Under the pieces are notes generated by a model. It saw only the letters and a program-made list of their open reading frames with translations, had not been told where the DNA came from and searched no databases. A program made the position numbers and the translations under genes. This document shows positions 45,977-54,859 of a DNA stretch of 64,000 bases, in pieces. The stretch covers positions 52,001 to 116,000 of the forward strand of contig CAUYWD010000304.1 of the NCBI GenBank assembly GCA_963576735.1, given 5' to 3'. The stretch comes from Bedellia somnulentella (taxonomy: Eukaryota; Arthropoda; Insecta; Lepidoptera; Bedelliidae). How positions within the stretch are numbered: position 1 is the first letter of the stretch; the number at the start of each line of letters is the position of its first letter.

Positions 45977-46386
45977 GAGAGCCCGCTTCTCTCCTCTGCT
46001 TCCAGAGCGAGCAGTAAGTGGCCGGGAAGTCGTGGCACATTCTGATGTGCACGGCTTAGCCCCAGCGTTTGTCCACATTGGGCGGCTGGGGCGGGTGTTA
46101 GAACCTGGCGTCTGTGTCGCATCGGTCGGCCAGGTTCTGTCTTTGTGGGGCGGCAGTGTCTTCAAGATACTGCCGGCCAACCCGTAAGCCTACTTCGGTG
46201 GGAACGGGGGCTCAGGCCACTGAGGTCTGGGCTGCGAGGAAGAAAACCTCTATAAAAAATTACCCTAATCCCAAGGTCGGCGTGCCGAGGGGATGAATGT
46301 CTGGAGGGGGTCCAGTGCCTAGCGCAGGGGAAGGGGGGTTTAGCTCGATGGTAGGCCGAGGGTAAAACCGCCTACCAATACTTAAA

Positions 46387-48639
46387 ATGGATAAATCGGC
46401 AAGTTTTAAAAAGTATACCCAGGTGGGTCCCCGAAAGGGGGAATCCCACCCTTCCGTTTCGGCGGAAGGCAGCCCCACGTACTCTGGGGGGGGCAAAAAC
46501 TGCCTCGCAGGCTCTTCTTCTAAGAGTCTGCGTCACAACAACGACCACGGCTTTGATATAACGGATACCGAGAATGCGAACAATTTGGACTTTCCCTATA
46601 TGGGAAGCATAGAGGATGTTGACCAGGCCTCTGGAACTGACTTGGGCGGTGTTGAGTCTGATGAATACTACAACACGCCGGCGACAGGACAGAGTACGCG
46701 GTGTAACTCTGAGTGCAGAAAGCGGACATGGGATGGTGACGATTCATGCCCATCAGATTCTGACACAAGCAGAGACGTCGTGACCAGTAATACTCCCTCA
46801 AAACGAGGAAGAGGGCGACCACCAACAACGGGGAAATTTATCGGAGTTGGACGAGCTAGAGCTGAGCTAGCAGCTGCGAAGCGTGAAGAATTCCTGCTTC
46901 AGAAACAAAAGGAAAAAGAGGATATTTCCAATAAAATGGAAAATATTAATAAGAGAAAGGAAAGAACCCGGACAAAAAATGTCATTGATGCGACACCAGC
47001 TGGGGATAAAATCGCTGCTGACCTAGCTAAAATAGTTAAAAGAGAAATAGACATAATCCTTGGTGTGGCAAATAGGTCAAGGAATCTAAAGGGTACATTT
47101 GTAAGGGATCTTCAAAATGCTGCTCAATCAATCAGCGATGCATCTGAGGCTCTTTTAGGAAGAACTTCTTCCGAAGAAGTTAAAAAGCTTCAAGAAGATA
47201 ATTCTAGACTTCGAGAAGAACTCAAAAATATCAGAGAATTTCACGACCAGGAACAAGCTTCTCTACGCTCCGAACTGGTTGCTCTAAGAGATGAAATTAG
47301 GGGCAAACGTACAAACCCTGAGCCCTTAGGGAGTGAGGATTTTATTCGTTCTGTCATGGTACAGGTTGGTACTATGATGAACGCTCGGCTTGAGGCATTA
47401 GAGGAACGTCTTCTCCCGAGAAAAAATATACGCCCGCCACTGGCAGCGGACAAAAGGTCTGCTAATATGCAAAATCCTGCAGCTAAACCTACACTAGCAA
47501 GGAAAGCTGTTGCTACAGTGGAGGCTACCACAGGAAAGGGTAAAGGCAAAGGGAAGGGGAAAAGCAGTGGGAAAACCGCCACCATCCAAACTATTCAAGC
47601 TCCTTTCTCCCAACCTACACCGAAAAGTGTTGGCAAATCAGGTTCTACACCACAACCGATCGCTAGCACTTCCGCTGAAACTCAAGTTGAGTCATGGGCC
47701 ACAGTCGTACGCCGTGGCAAAAAGACGAAAGGTGTCAAGACGACTCAAGCAGCACCTCAACCAAAAACCAAAGTGATAGCTGTCAAAAAGTTGCGCACCC
47801 CTCGAACGGCAGCAGTTGTAATCACGCTAGAGCAGAGTGCAAAGGAAAAAGGTGTCACATACAAAACGGTGATGACTGAGGCTAGAGAAAAGCTCGATTT
47901 GCCAAGCCTCGGAATCGAAGGAGTTCGAATGAGAACTGGAATCACTGGTGCTAGGAAAATAGAACTACCAGCTTCTCAAACGGACAAGGCGGACGCATTA
48001 GCCAAAAAGCTTCGTGAAATATTCCCAGAGAATATTGCTCGGATCTCTCGGCCTATGAAATGTGCCGAATTGCGCATAACGGGATTGGATGACTCCGTTA
48101 CTCCCGTAGAAGTGGCAGATGCAGTTGGCAGAGACGGAGGGTGCTCGGCAACCGATGTCTCTGTTGGAAATATTGTAGAGGCCCCGCGAGCTCTAGGATC
48201 TGTTTGGGTTCGCTGTCCTGTAGAGGCAGCCAAAAAATTGACCAAATCAAAATCAATTTTAGTAGGGTGGTCTCAGGCACGTGTTCATCTTCTTCCCCAG
48301 CGGGAACTCAGATGTTACAAATGCCTCCTGGTTGGACATGTTGGGGTGAACTGCACATCTGACACCGACCGTAGCAACACATGTTTCCGCTGCGGCCAAC
48401 AGGGGCATAAAGCCAACACATGTCGTAGCCAGCCATCGTGCTTGGTTTGTAAGGACAGCGCTAGATCAGCTGACCACAGAATAGGAGCTAAATCCTGCCT
48501 TGCCACTAAAAAAGGCAGTCGAAAAGCCAAGCAGAGTGAGAACGTTTCAAATAAAGCTCACCAATCTGCGTCCACACGGCAACCTATTGTTTTAGTGGAG
48601 CGAATGGAAGAAGGGGAACCCATAGCCGTCGCTGATTGA
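46387..48639 (+). CDS. C9 ORF1: RNA-binding protein, 750 aa
   Basis: The ATG at 46387 (MDKSASFKK) is followed by the shared N-terminal block and then a type C insertion absent from types A, B and D (YYNTPATGQSTRCNSECRKR, with extra Cys residues, about 94-113). AT-hook-like RGRGRPP is at 140-146. The coiled-coil region contains FHDQEQASLRSEL. A KGKGKGKGKSSGK tract and SWATVVRRGKKTK follow. The mid-domain and knuckles (643-704) have a type C first knuckle with GHVGVNC rather than GHVRAQC. The TGA overlaps the ORF2 ATG (TGATG). This is the intact reference for the broken C3 gene. Confidence 0.94.
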   Translation: MDKSASFKKYTQVGPRKGESHPSVSAEGSPTYSGGGKNCLAGSSSKSLRHNNDHGFDITDTENANNLDFPYMGSIEDVDQASGTDLGGVESDEYYNTPATGQSTRCNSECRKRTWDGDDSCPSDSDTSRDVVTSNTPSKRGRGRPPTTGKFIGVGRARAELAAAKREEFLLQKQKEKEDISNKMENINKRKERTRTKNVIDATPAGDKIAADLAKIVKREIDIILGVANRSRNLKGTFVRDLQNAAQSISDASEALLGRTSSEEVKKLQEDNSRLREELKNIREFHDQEQASLRSELVALRDEIRGKRTNPEPLGSEDFIRSVMVQVGTMMNARLEALEERLLPRKNIRPPLAADKRSANMQNPAAKPTLARKAVATVEATTGKGKGKGKGKSSGKTATIQTIQAPFSQPTPKSVGKSGSTPQPIASTSAETQVESWATVVRRGKKTKGVKTTQAAPQPKTKVIAVKKLRTPRTAAVVITLEQSAKEKGVTYKTVMTEAREKLDLPSLGIEGVRMRTGITGARKIELPASQTDKADALAKKLREIFPENIARISRPMKCAELRITGLDDSVTPVEVADAVGRDGGCSATDVSVGNIVEAPRALGSVWVRCPVEAAKKLTKSKSILVGWSQARVHLLPQRELRCYKCLLVGHVGVNCTSDTDRSNTCFRCGQQGHKANTCRSQPSCLVCKDSARSADHRIGAKSCLATKKGSRKAKQSENVSNKAHQSASTRQPIVLVERMEEGEPIAVAD
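46422..46494 (+). other. C9 three-hairpin block in the first ORF1 codons
   Basis: Hairpin 2 is CTTCCG-TTTCGG-CGGAAG and hairpin 3 pairs CCCCA with TGGGG. Sequence differs but the plan is kept. Confidence 0.68.
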
Positions 48640-51600
48640 TGGCTATGAGGTTACTTCAGGTGAACCTCAACCACTGCGCCACTGCTCAGGATCTGTTTTT
48701 CCAGAGTATGGCGGAGTGGTTGACACAAATAGGGGTGGTCTCGGAGCCATATTTTGTTCCTACGGGGGTAAATTGGGTGTCGGACCTAAATGGAGTGGCG
48801 GCTATAACCGTCAGCAGCTCGTCGGGACTGCTGTTGGAGGAGGTGACTCGGGGCCGGGGTTTCGTCGCGGCTCGTGTGGGGGAGATTGTTGTCTTCTCAA
48901 TCTATTTCTCCCCAAACGAGCCGCTCTCCGTCTTCGAAGAGTTCCTTGAGGAGCTGGAAGCAGCAGTCCTGCAACGTCGCCCACGCCAAGTATTGGTCGC
49001 TGGAGACTTCAATGCCAAATCCGTGGCATGGGGTTCTCCGGCGACAGAAGCTTTCGGTGAGGCGGTAATGGAATGGGCGACGGCCACGGGAGTGTCCGTG
49101 GCCAACAGAGGTTCGACACCTACATGCGTTCGGCATAACGGGAGTTCGATTGTCGACTTGACCTTCGCAACTCCCGGTCTCTGGGCCCTAATCAGGGGCT
49201 GGAGGGTAGTCACGGACGTGGAGTCATACTCGGATCACCGATACATCCGGTTCGACATCTCCACGTCCCAACCGGCCACCGTGTCAGGTGGACCTTCGGC
49301 AAATGGGGGACCAAGATGGGCCCTCAAAAAACTGGACAAAGAGCTGATGGAGGAAGCGGCTATTGTCCAGTCCTGGATGTCGGCACCGCCTGATACTGCC
49401 GATAACATCAGTGCCGAGGTGAGCTGGTTTCGTGAAGCCCTCACAGAGATATGCGACGCATCGATGCCCCGCGTGGGACCAATGGTTCCGAGACGCCAAG
49501 TGCACTGGTGGTCCGCCGATATTGCTCGCCGTCGTCAAGCGAGCATCGTGGCGCGCCGCCGGTGCAAAAGACAGCGAAGAAGAAGACCTCGGGACGAGGC
49601 CGAGGAAAACCGCCGCGTGGAGGTATTCCGCGAAGCGAGAAAGGCCCTGAAGATTGCCATAATCAGGGCCAAAGAAGCTTCAAGGAGGGAAGTGCAGGAG
49701 GCTTTAGATAATGACCCATGGGGGCGCCCCTACAGGGTGGCTCGGCAAAAGCTGCGCCCCTGGGCGCCTCCGCTCACAATAAGCCTCCAGACCCACGTGG
49801 TGGAAGACGTGGTCTCGGCCTTGTTCCCGGCCAGGGGGGCGCTTCAGCCCCCCGTGATGTCTGAAGAGCGACAGCCCTCGGGGGACGATCTCATGGTCCC
49901 CGAGGTAACCGAACCAGAGTTGGCGGTGGCCATAGAGCGCCTCAAAAGGAAGAAAACGGCCCCGGGACTGGATGGGATTCCGGGGCAGGCATGGGTAGTG
50001 GCGCTCAAGCCCTTCCTGCAGGAGAGATTTCGGGGCCTAGTCACCACGTGCCTGGAACAAGGTATTTTTCCAGAGCCGTGGAAGACGGGCAAACTCGTTT
50101 TGTTGCGGAAGGAAGGGCGCCCCGCCGACTCTGTAGAACCCTCCTCTTTTCGACCAATTGTGTTGCTCGACGAGGCGGGCAAACTGATGGAGAGAGTGGT
50201 TTCTGCCCGAATCGTCGGGCACCTGGAGGGAGCTGGTCCGAATCTTTCGGATCAGCAGTTCGGTTTCCGGCGCTGTCGCTCGACTGTGCATGCGGTTCTG
50301 CGGGTCCGCTCAATAGCGGACGAGGCGGTCGACCAGGGCGAGGTGGTGTTGGCGGTATCGCTCGATATAAAAAACGCCTTCAACACCATGCCCTGGTCTT
50401 GCATTGTGGAGGCACTTAAATATCACAACGTGCCTCCCTACTTAATGAGGATACTCGAGTCGTACCTCTCGGACCGGTTCATCACATACCCGGTTCGGGA
50501 GGGGTGGGGTCGCCGCGAAATGTCTTGCGGTGTTCCACAGGGTTCAGTCTTGGGCCCACTCCTGTGGAACATCGGTTACGACTGGGTCTTACGCGGCGCC
50601 AACCTCTGGGGTGTCCAACTTACCTGTTACGCAGATGACACCCTAGTGACGGCTCGAGGCAAGACTTACAGAGAGGCCGCCATACGCGGAACTGCGGGAG
50701 TGGCGCACGTGGTGCGTAGGATTAGGTTGTTGGGTCTTGAAGTGGCCCTGAATAAGTCCGAGGCCATGTGGTTCCATGGCGCTCGGAATCGTCCGCCGGT
50801 CGGTGAATCCGCCATCGTTGTGGGTGGCGTGAGGATTGCCGTCGAGTCTACGCTGAATTACCTCGGTCTATTACTCGACGGCCGTTGGACGTTCCGCGCT
50901 CACTTCGAGCGTTTGGGGCCCCGGTTGATGGTTGCGGCAGCTGCGCTTTGCAGACTTCTGCCCAACCTTGGGGGCCCCAGGAGCGCGTGCAGGCAGCTCT
51001 ACATGGGGGTCGTACGGTCCATGGCCATGTACGGCTCCCCAGTATGGGCGGACGCCCTGCAGGGGTCAAACGCGGCGCTACTTCACGCGCCGCAGCGACT
51101 GATGGCTGCCAGGGCGTCAAGAGGCTACCGGACGGTGTCTCGAGAGGCTGCCTGCCTAATGGCGGGTTCAATGCCGTGGGAGTTGGATGCAAAAGTACTT
51201 GCTTCAACCTTCCACTGGCGGGAACAACGGCGGACGCAGGGCCACTGGCCCACGGATCGGGAAACAGCGGCCTACAAGCAGCAAGAAGAGGCCGCTGCCC
51301 TCGACGCTTGGGCACTGAGGCTGGGTCAGCCTAGTGCGGGGCACAAGACGGTGGAAGCCATCCTCCCCGTCTTTACGCAGTGGTTGCAACGGGAGCACGG
51401 AGCTCTGAGCTTCCGGCTGACACAGGTCCTTTCCGGGCATGGATGCTTTGGTAAGTACCTGTGGCGGCTGGGCAAAGAGCAGGCTGCTCGGTGCCACCAC
51501 TGTGTAAATTGCCCCGAAGACACAGCGAAGCACACACTTGTGGAGTGCCCAGCGTGGGATCTGGAGAGGGCAACACTCCGGGCGGCTATCGGCCCGGATC

Positions 51601-51770
51601 TCTCTCTGCCAGCCGTTGTTGCGGCAATGGTGGAGAGACCCGATGCGTGGGCTGCGGCGGCCTCCTTTTGCGAACGAGTCATGCTTGCAAAGGAGGCCGC
51701 CGAACGAGAGAGAGAGTTGGCGGACCCCACTGGAAGGGGCCGTCGTCGCCGCGGTGCTAGGAACCCTTGA
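48639..51770 (+). CDS. C9 ORF2: endonuclease/reverse transcriptase, 1043 aa
   Basis: The start overlaps the ORF1 stop (TGATG). EN motifs SEPY, GDFNAKS and SDH and YADD (664-667, bases 50628-50639) are present. Distinctive residues place it outside the C3/C4 and C6-C8 groups: KRKKTAPGLDG, LNYLGLLLDGRW where the others have LKYLGL, and CHHCVNCPEDTAKHTLVEC at the Cys/His motif. No stops are seen. Confidence 0.97.
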   Translation: MAMRLLQVNLNHCATAQDLFFQSMAEWLTQIGVVSEPYFVPTGVNWVSDLNGVAAITVSSSSGLLLEEVTRGRGFVAARVGEIVVFSIYFSPNEPLSVFEEFLEELEAAVLQRRPRQVLVAGDFNAKSVAWGSPATEAFGEAVMEWATATGVSVANRGSTPTCVRHNGSSIVDLTFATPGLWALIRGWRVVTDVESYSDHRYIRFDISTSQPATVSGGPSANGGPRWALKKLDKELMEEAAIVQSWMSAPPDTADNISAEVSWFREALTEICDASMPRVGPMVPRRQVHWWSADIARRRQASIVARRRCKRQRRRRPRDEAEENRRVEVFREARKALKIAIIRAKEASRREVQEALDNDPWGRPYRVARQKLRPWAPPLTISLQTHVVEDVVSALFPARGALQPPVMSEERQPSGDDLMVPEVTEPELAVAIERLKRKKTAPGLDGIPGQAWVVALKPFLQERFRGLVTTCLEQGIFPEPWKTGKLVLLRKEGRPADSVEPSSFRPIVLLDEAGKLMERVVSARIVGHLEGAGPNLSDQQFGFRRCRSTVHAVLRVRSIADEAVDQGEVVLAVSLDIKNAFNTMPWSCIVEALKYHNVPPYLMRILESYLSDRFITYPVREGWGRREMSCGVPQGSVLGPLLWNIGYDWVLRGANLWGVQLTCYADDTLVTARGKTYREAAIRGTAGVAHVVRRIRLLGLEVALNKSEAMWFHGARNRPPVGESAIVVGGVRIAVESTLNYLGLLLDGRWTFRAHFERLGPRLMVAAAALCRLLPNLGGPRSACRQLYMGVVRSMAMYGSPVWADALQGSNAALLHAPQRLMAARASRGYRTVSREAACLMAGSMPWELDAKVLASTFHWREQRRTQGHWPTDRETAAYKQQEEAAALDAWALRLGQPSAGHKTVEAILPVFTQWLQREHGALSFRLTQVLSGHGCFGKYLWRLGKEQAARCHHCVNCPEDTAKHTLVECPAWDLERATLRAAIGPDLSLPAVVAAMVERPDAWAAAASFCERVMLAKEAAERERELADPTGRGRRRRGARNP

Positions 51771-52083
51771 TGCACCGCGGCCTTTGTAGGGTCTTCTAAG
51801 ACCACGGAGCCCCCATAGCGTGCGTCGCCGAAAGGGGGGCTCCATGGGCAGGAGGCGCGCAAAGGGGGATATTTGCGCGCTACCAAACCCTGCCTGAGAT
51901 GAAGCGGACGCTCAGGTGGCCCTGAGCGCCCGCTACAAATAAGAAGTGATAACAAGGGGGGGTGCACTGAACACCCTCCTGAGAAGGTACGCCATGCGGC
52001 GTAGGTGCAAGGGGTCCGAGGAATATTACCTCCGGTGAAGTCTTCAAGGACCCCTAACACAGGTATGCACCGAGAAGGGCCAC

Positions 52084-52165
52084 CGTGGGGTTTTAGTCAG
52101 TATGAGTCTGACATATCCCCGTCGCAACCCCCATGCGGCGGGGAATCCATGAGGATTTCCCCACG
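52084..52165 (+). other. C9 3'-terminal RNA structure
   Basis: Canonical stems with one extra A in the distal loop (GTCGCAACCCCCATGCGG). The 3' end is CCACG followed directly by A. Confidence 0.72.
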
Positions 52166-52208
<43 letters not shown>

Positions 52209-52210
<2 letters not shown>

Positions 52211-52262
52211 TTAGGTTAGGTTAGGTTAGGTTAGGTTAGGTTAGGTTAGGTTAGGTTAGGTT
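52209..52262 (+). repeat. Telomeric spacer C9/C10, 54 nt
   Basis: Ten GGTTA units followed by GGTT. Confidence 0.97.
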
Positions 52263-52342
52263 CCCCCACATGGTACAGCCTTGTCGTGGCGTGGGGGCTC
52301 AGTAGCCTCGGGCAATCCAGCCCGGGGTGAAGCCAATGTACC
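52263..52342 (+). ncRNA. C10 HDV-like ribozyme fold
   Basis: P1 is 52263-52269 with 52291-52297; P2 is 52272-52277 with 52337-52342; P3 is 52278-52280 with 52288-52290 (loop 52281-52287, TTGTCGT); P4 is 52306-52312 with 52322-52328. The presumed catalytic C is 52333, followed by C-A-A. A two-pair P1.1 (TG of the P3 loop with CA in the CTCAG after P1) is possible. The nested double pseudoknot, 7-bp P1 and 3-bp P3 match the HDV family. Position 1 is C rather than the G usual in that family. Confidence 0.82.
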
Positions 52343-52691
52343 GATTAGGCGTCGTTGTTGAGTTAGAACCTGGCGTTTGTACCACATTGGTCGGCCAGGT
52401 TCTGTCTTGCGTTCGGTCCCAGCTACCCACATTGGGCGGCTGGTGATGGAGGGGCGGCAGTGTCTTCATGATACTGCCGGCCAACCCGTAAGCCTACTTC
52501 GGTGGGAACGGGGGCTCAGGCCACTGAGGTCTGGGCTGCGAGGAAGAAAACCTCTATAAAAAATTACCCCAATCCCAAGGTCTGCGTGCCGAGGGGATGA
52601 GTCTCTGGAGGGGGTCCAGTGCCTAGCGCAGGGGTAGGGGGGGTTAAGCTCGATGGTAGGCCGAGGGTAAAATTGCCTACCAAAACTTAAA

Positions 52692-54857
52692 ATGGATAAC
52701 ACGGCACTTTTAAATAGATCTACCCAGGTGGGTCCCCGCAAGGGGGAATCCCACCCTTCCGCGGCCGCGGGAGGCGCCCCCACGTATTCTGGGGGGGGCA
52801 AAAAATGCCAAACCAACGAAACTTGCGATATCACCATGGATTTTGATTTAAGCGACACAGCCGTAGAGTCGAGTGACAACTCATATACCTCTACGGTGGA
52901 CAATATTGGCTCTTTCTTTGTCGGGTCACCTTCGGGTTCCCAGCGTAAGAGAATTTATGACGGATCTGAGTCAGCAACATCAGACTCAGAAGCAGAGAAG
53001 GACAAACGGAAGTCACCAACTTCTGAAAAAGCTCCCGCCAAGAGAGGTCGTGGTCGGCCTCCAACAACTGGCCAATATATTGGTGTAGGCCGAGCACGTG
53101 AGGAAGCTGCTGCTGCCAAAAAAGAATATTTCCTCCTGCAACAGGAAGAAGATATTACGCAGAGAATGGAGCGATATAATCGGCAGGAGCAGAAAAAGAG
53201 AGAAAAGGCGGCAGAGACTGCTATTGCAGGTATACCTGCCTCTGAAAAGACGGCAGAAGATCTACTTGAAAATGTGCAACACCAACTGTCAGTTATATTA
53301 GACGTAGCACAAAAGTCGAAGGCACTTAAAGGTACTTTGATAAAAGCCGTTAAGAATGCCACTACCTCGATCAAGGAGTCTTCTGAGGCTCTGTCGGAGC
53401 GGACCTCATCGATTGAATCGATGAAGTTGCAAGCTGAAAACTCTCGCCTCAAGAAGGAATTGCAGCTTTTGAAAGAAAACAACGAGGGTCTCCACCTTGA
53501 GCAAATAGCCCTCAGAAAGGAGTTAGACGCCCTCCGGGCAGAAGTCAGAAGCGGCGGAAGCGCTCCAAGCCTTGAAGTCGGCGAAATTCTGACTCAATCA
53601 ATAATGGTCCAGGTGGGGACCATGGTAAATGCACGGTTAGAAGCTTTAGAGGGGAGGCTTCTTCCGGAAAAACGACTGAGGCCACCACTGGCTGCAGACA
53701 AAAGGGCAAATAAAGCTCAAAGTAGTCGGAGTTTAGAGGAAAATGCTGCTCCTTCAGATAAACCCACAATAGAGAAGCCGGTAGCCAAAGGTAAAGGCAA
53801 GGGGAAAAAGAGTCAGGCTGCCCAACCTAGGCCGAACTCTTTGAATATCCCACAACCAAATGACATGGAGCCCGTACCTGGCCCTTCAACAACACACGGT
53901 ACAGGTGAAACATGGGCGACAGTTGTAAGAAAAGGAAATAAAAACAAGGGAAAAAAAGCGGTGACTCCGGCTAAATCCCAAAAACCAAAGACGGTGAAAA
54001 CTGCTGGCCAGAAACTGAAGCCACCACGATCTGCAGCAGTCGTAATAAGCATTAGCGAAGAGGCCCTAAAGGAAGGACTAACCTACAAAGGTGTGATAGG
54101 TGATGCCAAGACGCAAATAAACCTGTCAAGTTTAGAAATCGGGCCCCTGAGAATGCGATCCGCACTAACAGGAGCCCGAATGATCGAAATCACTGGGGAA
54201 CAAGCTTCTACCAAGGCAAATACCTTGGCTGAGAAGTTGAGAGAAGTACTTCCTCCAGGCCTGGTGAAAATTTCAAGACCAACAAAAACGGAAGCCATTC
54301 GGCTTGTTGGTCTAGATGACTCTGTCACCATAGAGGAGGCAACCCTAGCTGTTGCAAGTGCCGGCGATTGTAAGCCCGAGGACTTGAAAGTTGGTAAAAT
54401 TGTTAGTGGTCCTCGAGGCCTTTCCACTTCAGTTATCATATGCCCAGTGGTTACGGCTAAAAAGCTCCTCCAGATGGGTTCCATACAAGTTGGTTGGAGC
54501 TGGCCTCGTGTGCAGCATCTTCCCCAAAGAGAACTGCGATGTTTCAAATGCCTTGGAGCTGGCCACGTGCGGGCCCAATGCAAAGAAGAAGTGGACCGTG
54601 GCAATCTATGCTTCCGTTGTGGTTCACCTGACCACAAAGTAGTAAACTGCAACAACAAGCCATGTTGTCCAGTTTGTAAAGAGGAAAACAAACCAGCAGA
54701 CCACATAGTTGGGGCGAAAAGTTGTTCTGCTACTAACAAAAGAAGGAAAGGTAAAAAACCTAATCCCGAAAAGAAGAAGGTGCCTATAGAAGTAGGCCGC
54801 TCAATGCCGACTATAAATGTGCAAAGAGCTCAGGAGGAACCAATGGTCGTCAATTAA
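52692..54857 (+). CDS. C10 ORF1: RNA-binding protein, 721 aa
   Basis: The ATG at 52692 (MDNTALLNR) is used. The shared N-terminal block is followed by a type D acidic segment (MDFDLSDTAVESSDNS) as in C7. AT-hook-like RGRGRPP is near 118-124, and the coiled-coil region runs to about 290 (SSIESMKLQAENSRLKKELQ). The basic tract GKGKGKKSQ is followed by TWATVVRKGNKNK. Mid-domain and zinc knuckles are at 617-678, with the third C-X2-C-X8-H-X6-C. It ends EEPMVVN, TAA, two bases and the ORF2 ATG (TAACAATG). It is intact. Confidence 0.94.
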   Translation: MDNTALLNRSTQVGPRKGESHPSAAAGGAPTYSGGGKKCQTNETCDITMDFDLSDTAVESSDNSYTSTVDNIGSFFVGSPSGSQRKRIYDGSESATSDSEAEKDKRKSPTSEKAPAKRGRGRPPTTGQYIGVGRAREEAAAAKKEYFLLQQEEDITQRMERYNRQEQKKREKAAETAIAGIPASEKTAEDLLENVQHQLSVILDVAQKSKALKGTLIKAVKNATTSIKESSEALSERTSSIESMKLQAENSRLKKELQLLKENNEGLHLEQIALRKELDALRAEVRSGGSAPSLEVGEILTQSIMVQVGTMVNARLEALEGRLLPEKRLRPPLAADKRANKAQSSRSLEENAAPSDKPTIEKPVAKGKGKGKKSQAAQPRPNSLNIPQPNDMEPVPGPSTTHGTGETWATVVRKGNKNKGKKAVTPAKSQKPKTVKTAGQKLKPPRSAAVVISISEEALKEGLTYKGVIGDAKTQINLSSLEIGPLRMRSALTGARMIEITGEQASTKANTLAEKLREVLPPGLVKISRPTKTEAIRLVGLDDSVTIEEATLAVASAGDCKPEDLKVGKIVSGPRGLSTSVIICPVVTAKKLLQMGSIQVGWSWPRVQHLPQRELRCFKCLGAGHVRAQCKEEVDRGNLCFRCGSPDHKVVNCNNKPCCPVCKEENKPADHIVGAKSCSATNKRRKGKKPNPEKKKVPIEVGRSMPTINVQRAQEEPMVVN
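52727..52799 (+). other. C10 three-hairpin block in the first ORF1 codons
   Basis: The hairpin 1 tetraloop is GCAA instead of GAAA. Both belong to the GNRA class, so the codon change keeps the loop family. Outer stem is GGTGGG (52727-52732)/CCCACC (52750-52755). Confidence 0.72.
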
Positions 54858-54859
54858 CA

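Larger units (their letters stand above)
45897..52208 (+). mobile_element. C9: full-length retrotransposon copy, both ORFs intact (largest unit)
   Basis: The leader is 45897-46386 (490 nt, long type with the 40-nt deletion seen in C5). ORF1 is type C (with C3) and the longest here. The 3' UTR (51771-52165, type IV) is distinct. Poly(A) is 52166-52208 (43 A). Confidence 0.96.

Noticed and set aside
52553..52561. TATA-like TATAAAAAA in the leader, present in every copy, as an internal promoter
   Set aside because: It lies about 290 nt inside the element, downstream of the ribozyme. A transcript starting there would lose the 5' end that all copies retain, so I do not call it a promoter.
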